Shown piece by piece: positions 33,423 through 44,029 of a DNA stretch of 64,000 nucleotides (within the stretch, counting starts at the first letter, position 1; each line of letters starts with the position of its first letter). Below the pieces are notes generated by a model. That model was not told the origin of the DNA, did not search any database, and worked only from the letters and a program-made list of their open reading frames with translations. The stretch comes from Macrosoma leucophasiata. Its lineage: Eukaryota > Arthropoda > Insecta > Lepidoptera > Hedylidae. The DNA lies in assembly GCA_036365455.1 (NCBI GenBank), contig JAWQUS010000008.1, forward strand, positions 20,071,501 to 20,135,500, written 5' to 3'. A program made the translations under genes and the position numbers.

Positions 33423-33716
33423 TTTTTTTTTTTTTTTTATATTATGGAAGTGGTAAACAAGCATGCAGTTCACATTGATGTTAAGTGATGACTGCAGCCT
33501 ATAGACACCCACACAAAGACCAAGGTCAAAATGCAGATGCGTTACCACTCCTGAGGCCTAAGGTCTTATGCCTCTGTGCCGGAAATTACAGGGCCGTACA
33601 TTACCACCTGACCGGAACACGATAGTGTTGAACACTACCATTTAGCGGCAAGTATATTAGGTAATGCGTTGGTGCCTACGCCCGCGAGCTCCGTCACTGG
33701 AGCTCTACCACCAGTA
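33423..33716 (-). repeat. SINE-A, full length (minus)
   Basis: T-rich tail at 33423-33439, then the complete young element to CTGGAGCTCTACCACCAGT. Confidence 0.95.
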
Positions 33717-33833
33717 AAAAATATGATATAAATTATATATGAAAAATCATATATATGAAATAAATTTAGGAATAGTATTTCAAGATACCTACTATTTGTT
33801 TACTAATAATTTTTCTTTCTCACATTATTTCTT

Positions 33834-34060
33834 AAACATTGTAAATTGTGGACAGTAATCGGGTAAATATCCATAAAGTACCGAGACAGTGTTTGACAAT
33901 GCCTAATGATTGTTGAGGGCGTCGCCATAATAAAGTAATACTTTATTACCAGCATGTTTGCCGACGCGTGCGTCATAGGCACACCTGCGCTATACCTTCC
34001 TGTAAAATGCCAATTCATTTATAATTCACAAATAAAAGAAGGAAGCTTTAAAATATATGT
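33834..34060. repeat. Family N, uninterrupted copy
   Basis: ATTGTGGACAGTAATCGGGT, AAATATCCATAAAGTACCG, a near-perfect palindrome around AATAAAGTAATACTTTATT, ACGCGTGCGTCATAGG, and an end GAAGCTTTAAAATATATGTG. The second copy is at 34563-34910. The minus strand of both could encode a peptide containing MATPSTI and RHCQTLSRYFMDIYPITVHN. Conservation there is no greater than that of the DNA, so coding is not implied. Confidence 0.85.
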
Positions 34061-34562
34061 GTTAGTCAGTCGATTTCATATTTATACAGGATGAGTCAAA
34101 CGAATGGCCCCTGGAGAGAAAGCATCCTAAAAAGCGAAGTTACTAAATACTTAAATAAATATGAATTTCTTTCAAAACTATAATTTCTCACTGGAAATGG
34201 ATCTCAAAAGTCCGTCTAAAGTGCATCTAAAATTTAAAGAATTTATCCAAAATACCGTATTTTTATTCGGTAAAAATGTTCAAACCTACCCTGTTTCTCT
34301 TTCCTGCCCAAATTACCTTCGCGTTTATTTACCTTTCCGCCAATCTGTAGCGGCAAGCCTATTGACATTTCTGGGTGCAATATAAAACTCCGAATTGGGC
34401 ACTGAGAAACCTCGGAGGAATGAGAAAGTCCCAACCGCATCTGTCCAGTTCGAAGTAAAATACTGTAATAAAATGTTTACTAGATTATACTACCGTATTA
34501 TTTAGCAAGATAGTTTTATTCTTTTTTATATCTAATTGCGAATGGGTCGCATCGAACTCTCT
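34061..34562. other. Unassigned spacer between the two family N copies
   Basis: No repeat recognised. The opposed frames at 34161-34440 overlap and have no domain. Confidence 0.35.
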
Positions 34563-34910
34563 AAAACATTGTACATTGTGGACAGTAATCGGGTAAATAT
34601 CCATAAAGTACCGAGACAGTGTTTGACAATGCCTAACGATTGTTGAAGGCGTTGCCATAATAAAGTAATACTTTATTATCTGCATGTTTGCGGACGCGTG
34701 CGTCATAGGTGCACCCGCTCCATGCATTCCTATAAAATGCCAATTCCTTTATATTCCACAGATAAAACAATAAAAGCTTGGAGCGCCTTCTGCGCTCGTC
34801 GATGATTGCATGGTGAAGTAGACTAGTGCCGTCTCAAGACAGGCCGCCTACACAAAGCCCGACCTAAAAAAAAATAAAAAAAAAGCTTTTAAATATATGT
34901 AATGGTGTTC
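34563..34910. repeat. Family N, copy split by retroposon R
   Basis: It matches 33834-34060 up to AATAAAAGCTT. After the insert it resumes AGCTTTTAAATATATGT at 34884. Confidence 0.85.
34780..34880 (+). mobile_element. Retroposon R, 5'-truncated, about 100 bp
   Basis: Body GGAGCGCCTTCTGCGCTCG .. TAGTGCCGTCTCAAGACAGG .. then an A-rich tail. Perfect 8-bp direct repeats AAAAGCTT at 34772-34779 and 34881-34888. A longer relative ends at about 52633. Confidence 0.85.
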
Positions 34911-35049
34911 ATGTAGTCGTAAAAATGGTAAATACCCCTTTAACATATTATTACTTAATTTAACATAATATTTTACTTAAAATATTAATATTTAAGCCGC
35001 CTTTGAAAATAATTTAACGCCTGTAATGGGTTAAATATTTTATTCATAC

Positions 35050-35140
35050 AAAACTATTTTAGTTTAATATACGCGAGATAAATCCGAAAACTAGTTTTAT
35101 ACCAATGAGTGTAGTTCGCGAAAAACCTAACAACATACCT
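35050..35140 (-). repeat. MITE-6 end fragment
   Basis: TTTTAGTTTAATATACGCGA, GATAAATCCGAAAACTAG and the terminus GTAGTTCGCG..CCTAACAACAT match the right arm and end of MITE-6. Confidence 0.75.
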
Positions 35141-35362
35141 ACTATATACCTAACGCTTAGCGATAAGAACGCCAGGTTGTATTTCTCCTTTTGTTTATAT
35201 TTTTAATATTACTGTCGTTCTATAAATAATATTTACTTCCTTAGGTTAAAAAACGCTAAAAAATTGTTAAATATTACACTAAATTGGGATTAGCTATGCT
35301 AACTAGCTATTGAAGTCCCTATGGTACGTAGACGGGAATGAATAGAAGTCTAGACTCCAGCT

Positions 35363-35585
35363 ATGTATAGTCCACTATGTTTAAATTTTGATGCAGCAGC
35401 TCGCCCAATTACATTCAAGATATTATGTTCCATTTCATTAATTTTAAATGCCATCTTACTCGGCTTGCTCATAAAGATTATTTATTCAGTACGAAGCAGT
35501 CACAGCCCTCTTCAAGTATGTTATTTATACAATAGACAGAATATAGCAAAATGGGGCGAGGATTTAGCATGTTTTATACGTGCAG
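35363..35585 (+). CDS. Weak candidate exon with a membrane segment
   Basis: The frame from ATG 35363 gives about 74 residues. There is one strongly hydrophobic stretch at residues 18-42 (ILCSISLILNAILLGLLIKI), then a hydrophilic part with VCYLYNRQNIAKWGEDLACF. A donor match GTGCAG|GTATTA lies at 35585/35586. The frame continues past the donor into a family M-type repeat, so only the part before it could be genuine. A stop lies four codons upstream of the ATG. No protein family is recognised and no partner exon was found. Confidence 0.18.
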
Positions 35586-35589
35586 GTAT

Positions 35590-35862
35590 TATTCATTACT
35601 TCAGCCGAGAGATGTCCAACGCTGGACAAAAGGTTTGCTTAACGATGCTCAATAGGGTTATGTGTCATTTTGGAGAACATGTTATAATCGCCACGCTTCG
35701 CATGTGGATTGGCGAAACCAGTGACGGTGGTTTTGCGGAATGCTGCTGCCCATCCCGTGTTGTTGCATTTACTACCCTATTCGAATGGTTTTCCCGCTAT
35801 TGATTGATTGAACTAGCGGAAGAGTTTTCCTCCCCTAGTAGGCGGTGGGTCATCACGTTATA
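35590..35862 (+). repeat. Family M copy (old LINE-like repeat)
   Basis: CCGAGAGATGTCCAACGCTG, GACAAAAGG, then TATAATCGCCACGCTTCGCA and CTAGCGGAAGAGTTTTCCTC. Shared with 27503-27690. Confidence 0.65.
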
Positions 35863-35895
35863 ATATAATAGGTATTATTATTATGTAACTGAAAC

Positions 35896-35968
35896 GTGGG
35901 TGTTTTCATGTATGCTTGAATGCATGCACCTCTGCCTACCTCTTCAGGGATTACAGGCGTGAAGTTAA
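35896..35968 (+). repeat. SINE-B 3' end
   Basis: CGTGGGTGTTTTCATGTATG to GGATTACAGGCGTGAAGTT. Confidence 0.88.
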
Positions 35969-37257
35969 ATTTTATTGTGTGACTGAAAACATACTTCAAA
36001 TATCTGAAAATCTAATGAACCAAAATATTTTTTTTTCTTATACCCTGAGTTGACGGTCAGATATACATTTTACGACTTTAAATTCGTATATTTTGCAAAG
36101 AGAAGTAAACGTTAATATAAATGTACATTAATATCCATGTTGTTTATGACGTGCTTAAAATTATTTGCGATTTGCAAATTGAAAATACAAAAGTATTTCA
36201 TAATTTGCTGTTCCCCTAGATTAACATGTATAGATACCAGTGTACAGTCACGTGCATTGAAAAGTAAACGTTGACAAATTTGCTAAGGAATGTAAACATT
36301 ATATATTTCAAAAACAAGTGTCTAATGTTGTACTTATATAAATGTACTTAAATAAATAATGTAATCAACAAACTAGGTCAAAATTATGTAAACTTTCTGT
36401 TCATTATAAGGTAAACAAAATACAATCAATGAATACTACACACTTCCTAAGATATATTTATGTACTTGTGACAATATCTATAAGATGTATACATTGTAGT
36501 TTCAAAGCAATGTAATACAGTTTCAAAGAAATGTAATGTAAACAATCATGGTTATGAATTTTTCCATTGATATGTATACACTTATAAAACTTTAGCAGTT
36601 TTCACTATTTTGACAAAAGTTAACCAATTTCAATAAATATATAATCGTTTACAGTGTTACTGTGATTATTGTATTGATCGCGGACAGGATGAATAACGAC
36701 AATGTACAGATGTACCCTATCAGATTTCTTTATATGAAAACATAAAATAACTAATATATAACTCTGTTACGGATTCGGTCGGACAAAGGAAATCGGAATT
36801 ACGGTAAGAATTTTTTAATTTTATCTAAGTATAACTAATACCTTAATAATTATTAGAACTTTAATGATTAGCTTCATCAGTGACCACTATATTCCAATTT
36901 GAAAATAGTTTTTCTGTATCTTCATGAAATAGAGGGCACAGAACAGTTTCAATTAATCGGCTAACGAAATTCGATGGAGTACCTAGTTGTTCTCTAAGTT
37001 TTAAAAGCACACAACACAGTCCAGAAGCAATCATCTGTTATGTCGCAGATTGAATTGGGAATATGTACGTTAGAAAAGTTGAAAACGCGATTGGAGAGTT
37101 AATTAAGAGTGATTTTTTAGATGCGCACGCACACCGACAGATAAGAGCGATAGTCTGAAGTTAGTTGCTAAACAAATATAAGCAACAGTCTGAAGTTAGT
37201 TGCTAAACTTTTTATAATTTCAATCGTATATACGACGGTGATAGATATTTATTGATA
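35969..37257. other. AT-rich stretch, possibly an old element; family V word at 37154
   Basis: 36080-36560 repeats short words such as AGTAAACGTT, ATGTAAAC and TTCAAAGCAATGTAAT, giving a homogeneous AT-rich texture without clear borders. The 22-bp word AGTCTGAAGTTAGTTGCTAA plus AC occurs twice at 37154-37208 and reversed at 50930-50990. Confidence 0.4.
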
Positions 37258-37560
37258 ACTAGCTGTGCCCGCGACTTCGTTCGCGTGAGAATTTATGATT
37301 GTTCAGTATCCACCCGGGCGAAGTCGTGAGCGCAGCTAGTATAAAAGTAGCCTAAGTTACTCTTTGTTACATAAGCTATCTGCCAGTGATAGTCCCATCG
37401 AAATCGGTCCAGCCGTTCCCGAAATTAGCGGGAACAAACAGACAGACAGACAAAAATTGTAAAAAAAAATGTTTTGGTATATGTGCCGTGTGCATTTAGT
37501 GAAAAGCGGTTATTTTTATATTACAAACAGACACTCCAATTGTATTTATTTGTATAGATT
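37258..37560 (+). repeat. LT-1 tail
   Basis: TAGCTGTGCCCGCGACTTCG start, AAATCGGTCCAGCCGTTCCC, GGGAACAAACAGACAGACAG, then a T/A-rich end GTATTTATTTGTATAGATT. Near its start a short reversed LT-1 start (GGGCGAAGTCGTGAGCGCAG plus CTAGTA, about 37316-37342) is embedded, like a small insertion. Confidence 0.85.
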
Positions 37561-37903
37561 TATCAACAAAAATAATTGTTTTGATTATTAGTGGTAAAAG
37601 TGGTTGTCACATAAGTGCATTTATAGATTTGAGGATAATCTATCTAATAAATATTTTTTGTCGTTTTAACAAGTACATATAACTTCTTATGTGCGTGCAT
37701 AAGTACACACAATGTGTATTTTTTTTTTTGATAGCAGTTATTCTTTTGGAACTTGAAAAATATAGGTAGGTACTTAAATACGTTTTGGGAATTTGGAATT
37801 TCGGGAACTGGACATTTTGAAACCGCTTGACACATTAATGACACAAATACGCTCCATAACAGATGCCTATCTATTCACTCTTTGGGGTTTTATAACACGC
37901 ACG

Positions 37904-38195
37904 CATAGAGCAACACGGGCCACCGGCCGGACTGGAGGGGAGTAGCCATAGCGTTTATTACCGATGCAAAACAGTGTCATTTTTTGCGGGGGGAAATGCG
38001 TGCGATACTCACGCACACTACAAAAATCGTCTATTACTACGAAACTCACACCTTCACTTTAACAAAGTACAGAAACAATTTCACGCACACCTTTTAACAC
38101 CTAGGCGACAGGTATAGGCCCATTTAGACTTGTACTTTGAGAGAGAGGAAAGCCTGCATATGGCTACTGCTACTCCCCTTCGGTGTTGCTCTATG
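37904..38195. mobile_element. MITE-2, complete, perfect 8-bp target duplication
   Basis: Left terminus CATAGAGCAACACGGGCCAC; right terminus GGTGTTGCTCTATG, shortened by a small deletion. Perfect direct repeats CACGCACG at 37896-37903 and 38196-38203. This copy fixes both element ends and the duplication length. Confidence 0.93.
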
Positions 38196-38203
38196 CACGC
38201 ACG

Positions 38204-38804
38204 GAACTATAATAACATATGAATGTAAAAACGATCTGATAAGGAGCGCATTTGTTATTTCACCCGAATGACGTCCACTGCTGGTTGTCTACATACAATG
38301 TACGCAATGTACGCATACAATGCCAATGGTTGAAGCAGATTTTATAGAAAAGCGTGTTTGTCAATCAAACTCTTCTAAAATCTTTGAATTAAATAATCGA
38401 AATACAAAGAGAAACTTCCCTCTAACTAAATCTATCATATTGCTAACGGGAATGGTAAATAATTTTAATTATTATAACGCATTAAAGTTCTACTGGTCTA
38501 CCACCGTTTCTACATAAAACATATTTTATAACAGATATTTTATGCATCGCTCGTATCAGTAGAGGTAATAATGACGAGCTAATAAGAAATGCAGTTCATT
38601 TTGTAGTTTTCGTTGTTCAAAGTTCTTAGAAGTCCTAATATTTTATTTACTACGGAGCTTACCTACACAGAATGATGGAAATTCATGAATCGGTCAAAAT
38701 CGTTTGAATTATTACACATATACGGATCAATCAATGAGGCAATTGAGTTAGAAATATAATTTTGTTTTCCATTATAGTATCCAACTAGAAATAATGTACA
38801 TCAA
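38204..38804. other. Unassigned stretch
   Basis: Nothing recognised. ATGACGTCCACTGCTGG at about 38269 is the common lepidopteran GACGTCCACTGCTGGAC word, here only a fragment. Confidence 0.4.
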
Positions 38805-38960
38805 AATTCAAAATTCAAATCATTTATTTCAAATTCGTCTACAAGGACACTTTTGCATTGTTACCTAGAGAGAATGACTTATAATAATAATCCAATAGGT
38901 ATTAATAAATACGAATTTAATAATAATATTTAACCGATACGTAAATCATCAAAATTTTTC
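38805..38960 (-). repeat. LT-3 LINE 3' end (minus)
   Basis: TTCAAATCATTTATTTCAAA, TACAAGGACACTTTTGCATT and GTTACCTAGAGAGAATGACT parallel 9360-9450. Confidence 0.6.
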
Positions 38961-39030
38961 TATTCGTTAATAGAAGAAAAAGAAAATCTGTTAGTCATAA
39001 TCACAGTCATTCACATCGACTTAGGGAACG

Positions 39031-39166
39031 AGATCAAGTTTTGACCATTACCGGACTATCAATGCTTTGCTTACGTAGGCAGTGTACAGCAGAGATGACG
39101 CTCTACGAAGTCGAAACTAGCCGATTGTCTCTTTCTTAAGCTCGATATGCAATATTTTTTTATAGG
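39031..39166 (-). repeat. MITE-5 half element (minus)
   Basis: GATCAAGTTTTGACC .. GCAGAGATGACGCTCTACGA .. CTCGATATGCAATATT is the reverse complement of the left half of the element at 51918, with about 33 extra bases near the middle. Confidence 0.75.
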
Positions 39167-39657
39167 CACTGTACCAAATTAAATGTTACACTAAAAAAAT
39201 ATACAGTAATGTTTGCTTTACCGAGTAGGTAACTCCTACGTCCTCAATATGATTGTTGGTTCGCATATTTACCTGCTTGGGCGGTGCAGTTTAATTAATT
39301 ATTTCATTCAGACACTCAATTATGTAAGCATTTCCTACAACAACTATTCCATTGTGCGCGCTGGAACCACAACAATGAAGCAGAAAATTAGAGCTAGCCT
39401 AGCCTATAGGAATAGAAAGAAAATGATTCGTTCTAACCAACAATTACCGCTTATATTCTTGTATTTATGACTAATTGCGGCGTAGTTTTTTTCCGTTAGC
39501 GCGGCGCGGGAAGTCTTTAATATGAGGTTAACTTGAAGTTTATAAGCTAACAAGAAATGTCACTGTTGCTGCCTAGTTTTTCAAGTGAACTGGTTTGTTT
39601 AGTGAAATAAACATCATAATTTAGAAATATTAGATTTTACATTGAATGATGATGAAT
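39167..39657. other. Unassigned stretch
   Basis: An 85-codon frame at 39213-39470 has no recognisable domain. Nothing else seen. Confidence 0.35.
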
Positions 39658-39687
39658 TTACCTCTGCCTACCCCTAGGCAGAGGTAA
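39658..39687. repeat. Perfect 13-bp hairpin at the tip of SINE-B
   Basis: The arms TTACCTCTGCCTA and TAGGCAGAGGTAA are separated by CCCC. The right arm is normal SINE-B sequence. The left arm is its inverted copy and replaces the usual 3' end. Confidence 0.95.
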
Positions 39688-39953
39688 GTTCATGCATTCA
39701 AACATACATGCGAACACCCACGATTCACCGGTTACGTTTTCACACATGTACCTAACAGGTGGCGAGCCCATTGACATCTCCGGGCACATAACCAAACTTC
39801 GAGGTACTGGAAAACTTCTAGAAAATGCAAAAATCACTATAGAACCAGACATAAAGGATTTTGCACCGTTATATAATATCTCCCGACCCGGGAATCGAAC
39901 CCATGATCCCAACTTAGTAGTAGTGGCCTGCTACCACTAGGCTACTGAGGTAG
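39671..39953 (-). repeat. SINE-B, most complete tRNA-like head (minus)
   Basis: On the minus strand it starts CTACCTCAGTAGCCTAGTGG and TAGCAGGCCACTACTACTAA, with B box GGGTTCGATTCCCGGGTCGG. The A-box and B-box spacing fits a tRNA. The body is intact to GCAGAGGTAA. The final CTTCGGGGATTACAGGCG part is missing. The open frames on both strands (82-84 codons) are translations of the SINE. Confidence 0.93.
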
Positions 39954-40964
39954 TCGATATAATCAAATTACGTTTGCAGTAACCCGCCAAAACACCGGGC
40001 AGGTGGTTTGGCCGGTTCAAACTACCTTTACATGAGTATTTTAGTTTCTAGAACTACAACGATACCTATCTGTTGTTTCTAAATAAACAGCATCGTGTAC
40101 AGCCTATTTGTGACGTATGATCCGATTACAGCGGCCGCGGCCAAACGCCGTTTAATATTATCTATTATCAGCTGACATGGAATTCTGTCGCTTTGTCGAG
40201 TTAGTCACGTTATTTTAATAATGCGAGCTGTTTCGTATTAATCGAAGCTTATCAAGTTGATTGGACGTTTGGATTCGCGTTTATTTTGCATTACTACCAT
40301 CCTAATAGTAGGAGAGATACTGAACCCTCCGAGTACCGTTGGCCCTGTAAGGCTAGAAATTTTTGTAGGGATGAATCATAACATGCTAAGTACAAAAACC
40401 ATCGCTTGGCTGGGATCAACCCGTCACGTCATCTGGATATCTGTTGAGAAAAGTTACTTCAATTTTTTAGATCCGGTAGTCATAGTTTTGCGACCATAAT
40501 TTTTGCGTCTTATTTATATTTGTAGCGAAATAAGGAAAATATAATAAGGAAAATTACTTTCTTCTGTCACCTATGTAGTTCCATAGTTGGTTGTAGTGTG
40601 CAATAGAAATAATCATTCATTAAAGGTCGACTATAAAAATGAAGTGTGCTGCACACACACTTTTTTTTCGTTTTCGAGGTTTTGTGCTTAACTCCAAAGC
40701 AAATAGCTGTTACAGATAGAGGAGCGGTCGCACAATTTGGGTTAAGGAACTCTTAATTTAAGTTATAGGTATGTCATCATTTGTCATCACCCTGACTCAA
40801 TACTCAGAGGAGAAGGGGTGCGCAAGCCAGAAGATGGATAAACGATATCAAAAAAGTAGCTTTGGCTCAGAATGACAAAAGACCGCTCAGAATGGAAAAA
40901 CCTGGAGGAGGCCTTCGCGTCTACTGATGCACTAGAAATATAATGATGAAGAAAGTGACCGATG
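39954..40964. other. Unassigned stretch
   Basis: An 80-codon frame at 40257-40499 lacks a domain. The segment 40790-40950 (GGAGAAGGGGTGCGCAAGCC .. GATGCACTAGAAATATAATG) has the look of a decayed LINE 3' coding end. Confidence 0.35.
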
Positions 40965-41336
40965 TGCATTTGTTTTTTTATAATGTAACTTAACTGTGTA
41001 AAAATTTCTAGTACTGAGTTTTGTTTTGGCTGGTTTTTTCAGTAATGTGGGCTTTGGAACTCTGCCAGTGCATGACAAAGAATGTCCCATATTTTTTTGT
41101 TTAGTCTTGTCTTGCCGTTTGTAAGAAAGAGTATGGAACATTCTGTTGATACCTATTTTTATTATTAGGAAAGTATTTTTGGACCATTATTCATTTTATT
41201 TTATTTTACTTTGACATATTAATCAACGTATCAATTGTCATTCACTTTAATTTTTAATTTTGTAATTTGACCTATCACAAGCAAATTCTATTATTTACAA
41301 GTGCTTAAATAAATTTTTGAGTTTGAGTTTAGTATC
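40965..41336 (+). repeat. LT-2 LINE 3' end
   Basis: GGGCTTTGGAACTCTGCCAG, GCATGACAAAGAATGTCCCA, GCCGTTTGTAAGAAAGAGTA, CAAGCAAATTCTATTATTTA and the end AAATAAATTTTTGAGTTTG. The reversed copies at 46494-46800 and 56553-56830 share the order. This is the 3' untranslated tail of an unclassified LINE. Confidence 0.85.
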
Positions 41337-41680
41337 CGACATCATTTAACTTTATTAACGAAAAAAAGATCCGGCCGAATGGAGAACCTCCTCCTTTTTT
41401 TCGGTTTAAAAGGAAATATAGTTTACAGCACCGTCAAGAAATAATGCACTGAGATTAGGAAAGAAACAATCAAAACAGAGACAAATATTTGAGAAAATTG
41501 GTGAAGATGACTCTAAGTTTACCTAGGAATACCTACCTTAATATGTATTAGTTTTAACCCTGATGACTAAAACAAAGAGCACGTCCACAAAGTGTCAGGC
41601 AACACCTGCAGACGTATTCTGTCACTCAGTGGCCATCAATTTGAAAGTTACTATGCAGTACATTGCAGTTATTTTTAATA

Positions 41681-41876
41681 TTTTTTTTTTGTAATGGAAG
41701 TGGCAAACAAGCATGCAGTTCACATTGATGTTAAGTGATGACTGCAGCCTATAGACATCCACACGAAGACCAAGGTCAAGATGCAGATTGCGTTACCACT
41801 CCTGAGGCCTAAGGTGTTATGCCTCTGTGCCGGAAATTACAGGGCCGTACATTACTACCTGATCGGAACACGATAG
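41681..41876 (-). repeat. SINE-A (minus), tail-side half of a split copy
   Basis: T-rich tail and body to CCTGATCGGAACACGATAG. The remaining 5' part continues after the solo LTR at 43305. Confidence 0.93.
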
Positions 41877-43304
41877 TGAAAGCCGGTGGATGACCTGGCT
41901 AGCAGAATATTTATATAAATTTCTAAACCCAGTTTTGTAAATGTGAGCATGAATAAAAAACTTTTGTTTGGTACACTGATAGGTATTTATTATTGTTATT
42001 TAGTCTATGTTTTTAAATTATAACTTACAAATTATTATTACATGTTTTTTACCAATGTGATCCAGTACCAAACTGTCAAGAAAACAGGGTCGTGAATATC
42101 AAAGTGGTTTGATTAGTGACGATTACTGCTCCTTTTTTTTAATTTAATTTATACTTTACTTAATTACCTGTCCCCGGGCATGTTAATGCCGGTAACCGTA
42201 ATCCTTTCTACAAATCCTTAAGATGGTACCTTAGTAGACAGCTTACGGAGGGGTCCAGTATTATCTACTCCACTAGGCTTCAGGGTAACCGGTCACACCC
42301 CGCATCCAGAGGTCAGTCAGAATCCTCCTAATTTAAGCATGCCTAAAATCTACGGTATCTAACACCATAATTGGGGAAGGAAAAAATATTCCATTAATGA
42401 TCCGTACCTAAAATGTAAGGTGAGAATTTTCCATGTTAAATATACCCTATGCTAAATTATGAAACCTAACCAAAAGGAATAAAAAATGTAGGAAATATTT
42501 AAAGAAATAAAAATAAAATTTAGATAAAAAAAATAACCCGCATCTGAAACCAAAATCACACTGGTTACAATCGGCATTTATCTCTGTTTGGTTCATGAAG
42601 AATCTAGTACCAAACTCAACATGAATCAAACAGCCTCCCTATACAAAACTTGTGGAAGTGGAAATAATTACTTACGAGGACTTTTCACTAATATCTCAAA
42701 ACCGAATAAAGCCTCTGCATCCCAACTCCTCCCGACATTAAGGAAACTGGCTGCAACAAACAACCCAACATGAAATCATCACGCCATTTCTCAAATCGAC
42801 ATGTGAACGAGAAAATATCCAAAGGTTCTTGAAGATCTTACCTCAATTGATGATAAAAAAACCTATTTAATAGGCATTTAGGCCATGATGGCCAAAATAA
42901 ACAAGGCTTTTCGCCTCTTCATTATTTCGAGCTCGTCGCCACTATCGGCTCCGGCCGAGAAAAAACCTATGACAGATGTCACAGATGACGTCCCAATAAC
43001 CTCTCAGACCCTCCCCTTTACTGGCCCTGGATCCACGTCTTTTAAACTGTCAGCAACAATGCTGATGAAATTTACCGAATAGTATTATATATATGTCTTC
43101 TCGATTATATTCAATTAATATTTTAATATTTAATTTGTAATTATTAAAATTTTGTCTTTATACAAATTAAAGCTATTAATTAATTATGTAATCCAAATAT
43201 GCGTGGTATGGAATACATTGATAATGTTGTCTTAGTACGGCTGTGATGATCTAGATGGCGTTATGACCATTTTCAGACCAGACTACAAAAAATACAACGT
43301 TACA
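41877..43304. mobile_element. Candidate solo LTR, 1428 bp
   Basis: The insert starts TGAAAGCCGG, ends AACGTTACA and is flanked by ATAG on both sides (41873-41876, 43305-43308). With one ATAG removed, the SINE-A reads through normally (CACGATAG|TGCTGAACACTA). TG..CA ends plus a 4-bp duplication are the classic LTR retrotransposon insertion signature, most often Ty3/Gypsy-like. There is no tRNA primer site, polyprotein or second LTR, so this would be a solo LTR left by recombination. Several AATAAA words occur. Frames of 60-65 codons inside (42447-43082) have no domain. A non-LTR origin cannot be excluded, since no second copy is in the window. Confidence 0.72.
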
Positions 43305-43399
43305 ATAGTGCTGAACACTACCATTTAGCGGCAAGTATGTTAGATAATGCGGTGGTGCCTACGCCCGCGAGCTCCGTCACTGGAGCTCTCCCACCTGTC
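43305..43399 (-). repeat. SINE-A (minus), head-side half of the split copy
   Basis: ATAGTGCTGAACACTACCAT to GCTCCGTCACTGGAGCTCTC, then CCACCTGT. It completes the copy begun at 41681. Confidence 0.93.
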
Positions 43400-43840
43400 G
43401 AAAATATCATAATAATCACTTTACACCAAAACAGCAACGTAGGCAAAGTGCATATCGAAATTACGCTTAAAAAAATACAAGAAGCATAAAACGCCTACTA
43501 AACTAGCTTCAGCGTAGCTGCTACAAACATATTTGCCCAGAAACGATTACAAATGCGGCTTTACCGATATCGTTCAAAACAATGGCTTCCCTCTCCATTG
43601 CATATTGATTTTACATCTTATTGAAAGATACATTTTTTTTCTTCATTTGCATGGAGCCAATATTTGCGTATGGCGTACCTAACTAATAAACTCTATCAAT
43701 GGGGAACGATTCTCCATGTGTGTGTTGTTGGAATAGGGGTTATTGGTTGTTTATTGATATGTCTATTTAAATTAGATTATAGTTTAAAAAAAATAAATTC
43801 TTGATTTTATTCTACATTTTTGTCGGCGTGATTAAGGTTA
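43400..43840. other. Unassigned stretch
   Basis: Nothing recognised in this interval. Confidence 0.35.
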
Positions 43841-43919
43841 TATACTTGGATAAGACTTGGAATTTGGTACAAGTATAGGTACTATACTTGTGCCAAATTC
43901 CAAGTCTTATCCAAGTATA
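43841..43919. repeat. 37-bp inverted repeat, 5-base loop
   Basis: Arm 43841-43877 (TATACTTGGATAAGACTTGG...) pairs with 43883-43919 with a single T/C difference; the loop is GGTAC. It sits at the start of a GGAACCCTAAAAA-type repeat (43925-44025: GCGGACGGACAGACAGACAC, CTACGGAACCCTAAAAATC). The sequence GACTTGAAATTTGGCACAAG at 47548 is the unfolded form. Confidence 0.95.
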
Positions 43920-44029
43920 AGTACCAATCGGTTTTGCGCTAAGCCGCGGACGGACAGACAGACACGGCGAAACTATAAGGATATACAATAAGGGTTCCTT
44001 GTTTACTACGGAACCCTAAAAATCAAGTT

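Noticed and set aside
33803..34018. Conserved peptide (MATPSTI..) in two family N copies
   Set aside because: The DNA is equally conserved throughout the repeat, with no sign of codon-level constraint.
42447..43082. Coding genes inside the candidate LTR
   Set aside because: Frames of about 60 codons on both strands, no domain, no retroviral-type motif.
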